A DNA stretch of 64,000 bases from Streptomyces sp. NBC_00569. Its GTDB lineage: Bacteria; Actinomycetota; Actinomycetes; Streptomycetales; Streptomycetaceae. Positions 63,784-64,000 of the stretch are shown in pieces (positions within the stretch are counted from its first letter, which is position 1; the number at the start of each line of letters is the position of its first letter). A program made the translations under genes and the position numbers. The DNA is taken from NCBI RefSeq assembly GCF_036345255.1, contig NZ_CP107783.1, positions 10,223,001 to 10,287,000 on the forward strand, in the 5' to 3' direction. Below the pieces are notes generated by a model. It made no database searches and was not told the DNA's origin. It worked only from the letters and a program-made list of their open reading frames with translations.

Positions 63784-64000
63784 ATGCGTGGGCTGTGGTG
63801 GGCGGCCGGGAGCGGGTGCGTCCTGGCGGCGTTGGGCGTGGGCCTTTGGCTGGGATTCATGGACGAGGGGCATCCGTTCGGTGACGCGCGGGCCTGCCAA
63901 GGGAGCGATGTTCCGCTGCAGCAGGAGCTTGATGTCGTACGCCTTGCTCTGCCCGCTGGTGCCGAAAATGTCCACTACGTCACGCACTCTACGGCGGCGG
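63784..64000 (+). CDS. Membrane-anchored or secreted hypothetical protein, cut by window end
   Basis: A strong ribosome binding site (AAAAGGAGGAG) precedes ATG 63784. The visible 72 codons read MRGLWWAAGSGCVLAALGVG, a membrane or uncleaved signal segment, then LWLGFMDEGHPFGDARACQG and VRLALPAGAENVHYVTHS. The frame is open at the edge. No family is recognised. The last part suggests an extracytoplasmic beta-rich domain. Confidence 0.65.
   Translation, partial: MRGLWWAAGSGCVLAALGVGLWLGFMDEGHPFGDARACQGSDVPLQQELDVVRLALPAGAENVHYVTHSTAA

Noticed and set aside
1..64000. tRNA or rRNA genes
   Set aside because: No cloverleaf with a GGTTCGAATCC-type arm and matching acceptor stem, and no rRNA landmark, was seen by eye. 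A covariance search was not possible.

Overview
The window is very GC-rich, with Streptomyces-style codon use, GTG starts and strong GGAGG-type ribosome binding sites. It looks like accessory DNA from a Streptomyces linear replicon, either a chromosome arm close to a telomere or a linear plasmid. The clearest marker is a tap-tpg pair at 24.4-27.2 kb, which encodes the telomere-binding protein Tap (here decayed) and the terminal protein Tpg (intact). The rest is a mosaic of complete genes, gene stumps and insertion sequences.

Layout. 0-5.8 kb: a TnpB-only IS200/IS605-type element that cut an AGCS sodium/alanine symporter gene, a GT87-like membrane glycosyltransferase, and a second TnpB element. 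6-9.6 kb: small proteins, an RNA-repair fusion (MJ1316 domain plus 2H phosphoesterase), and a divergent HxlR regulator with an alpha/beta hydrolase. 9.9-13.8 kb: two degenerate type I-E-like CRISPR remnants around a DUF6461-type gene, then Streptomyces-specific hypotheticals. 14.1-23.6 kb: a membrane-anchored Mrr-like nuclease, an XRE-type regulator, the sbcDC operon, a vWA (TerF-like) protein and a DUF4236-TerD fusion. 24-27.2 kb: a small HTH gene, tap and tpg. 27.9-32.6 kb: an APC permease and serine hydrolase operon converging on a PucR-type regulator. 32.7-39.6 kb: a frameshifted pentapeptide-repeat gene, a Tat-exported flavin amine oxidase, an SDR, a transaldolase stump and an epoxide hydrolase. 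39.7-46.6 kb: transposase debris, a third TnpB element inserted exactly at the start codon of a membrane NACHT NTPase gene, a DUF2461 protein and a DUF3592 protein. 46.7-50.2 kb: an ABC exporter with a DUF4097 protein, divergent from a MarR-like regulator. 50.4-64 kb: a large pentapeptide-repeat membrane protein, a DNA ligase gene split by a transposon-ended cassette carrying a SpoIIE-type phosphatase, a decayed BTAD regulator, a secreted tandem-repeat protein, and a cluster of IS-bounded units.

The most unusual signal is at the right. A 1671-bp unit with perfect 10-bp inverted ends and a 6-bp target duplication carries only a phosphatase gene; removing it with one duplication restores the ligase reading frame across its catalytic motif. 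A 752-bp unit with IS-like ends and flanking CTAG carries only a SMI1/KNR4-type gene. An ISL3-family element carries an extra small ORF. These suggest that IS ends are moving single cargo genes here. A second signal concerns the TnpB elements. Their left end contains an outward-facing GGAGG six bases from the boundary, and the complement of the target TTCAT supplies ATGAA, so insertion can create a translation start for the neighbouring gene, as at the NACHT gene.

Decay is widespread. At least ten genes are truncated, frameshifted or interrupted, and three independent genes have a stop codon where a Trp codon is expected. Some of these could be assembly errors, which only read data would settle.
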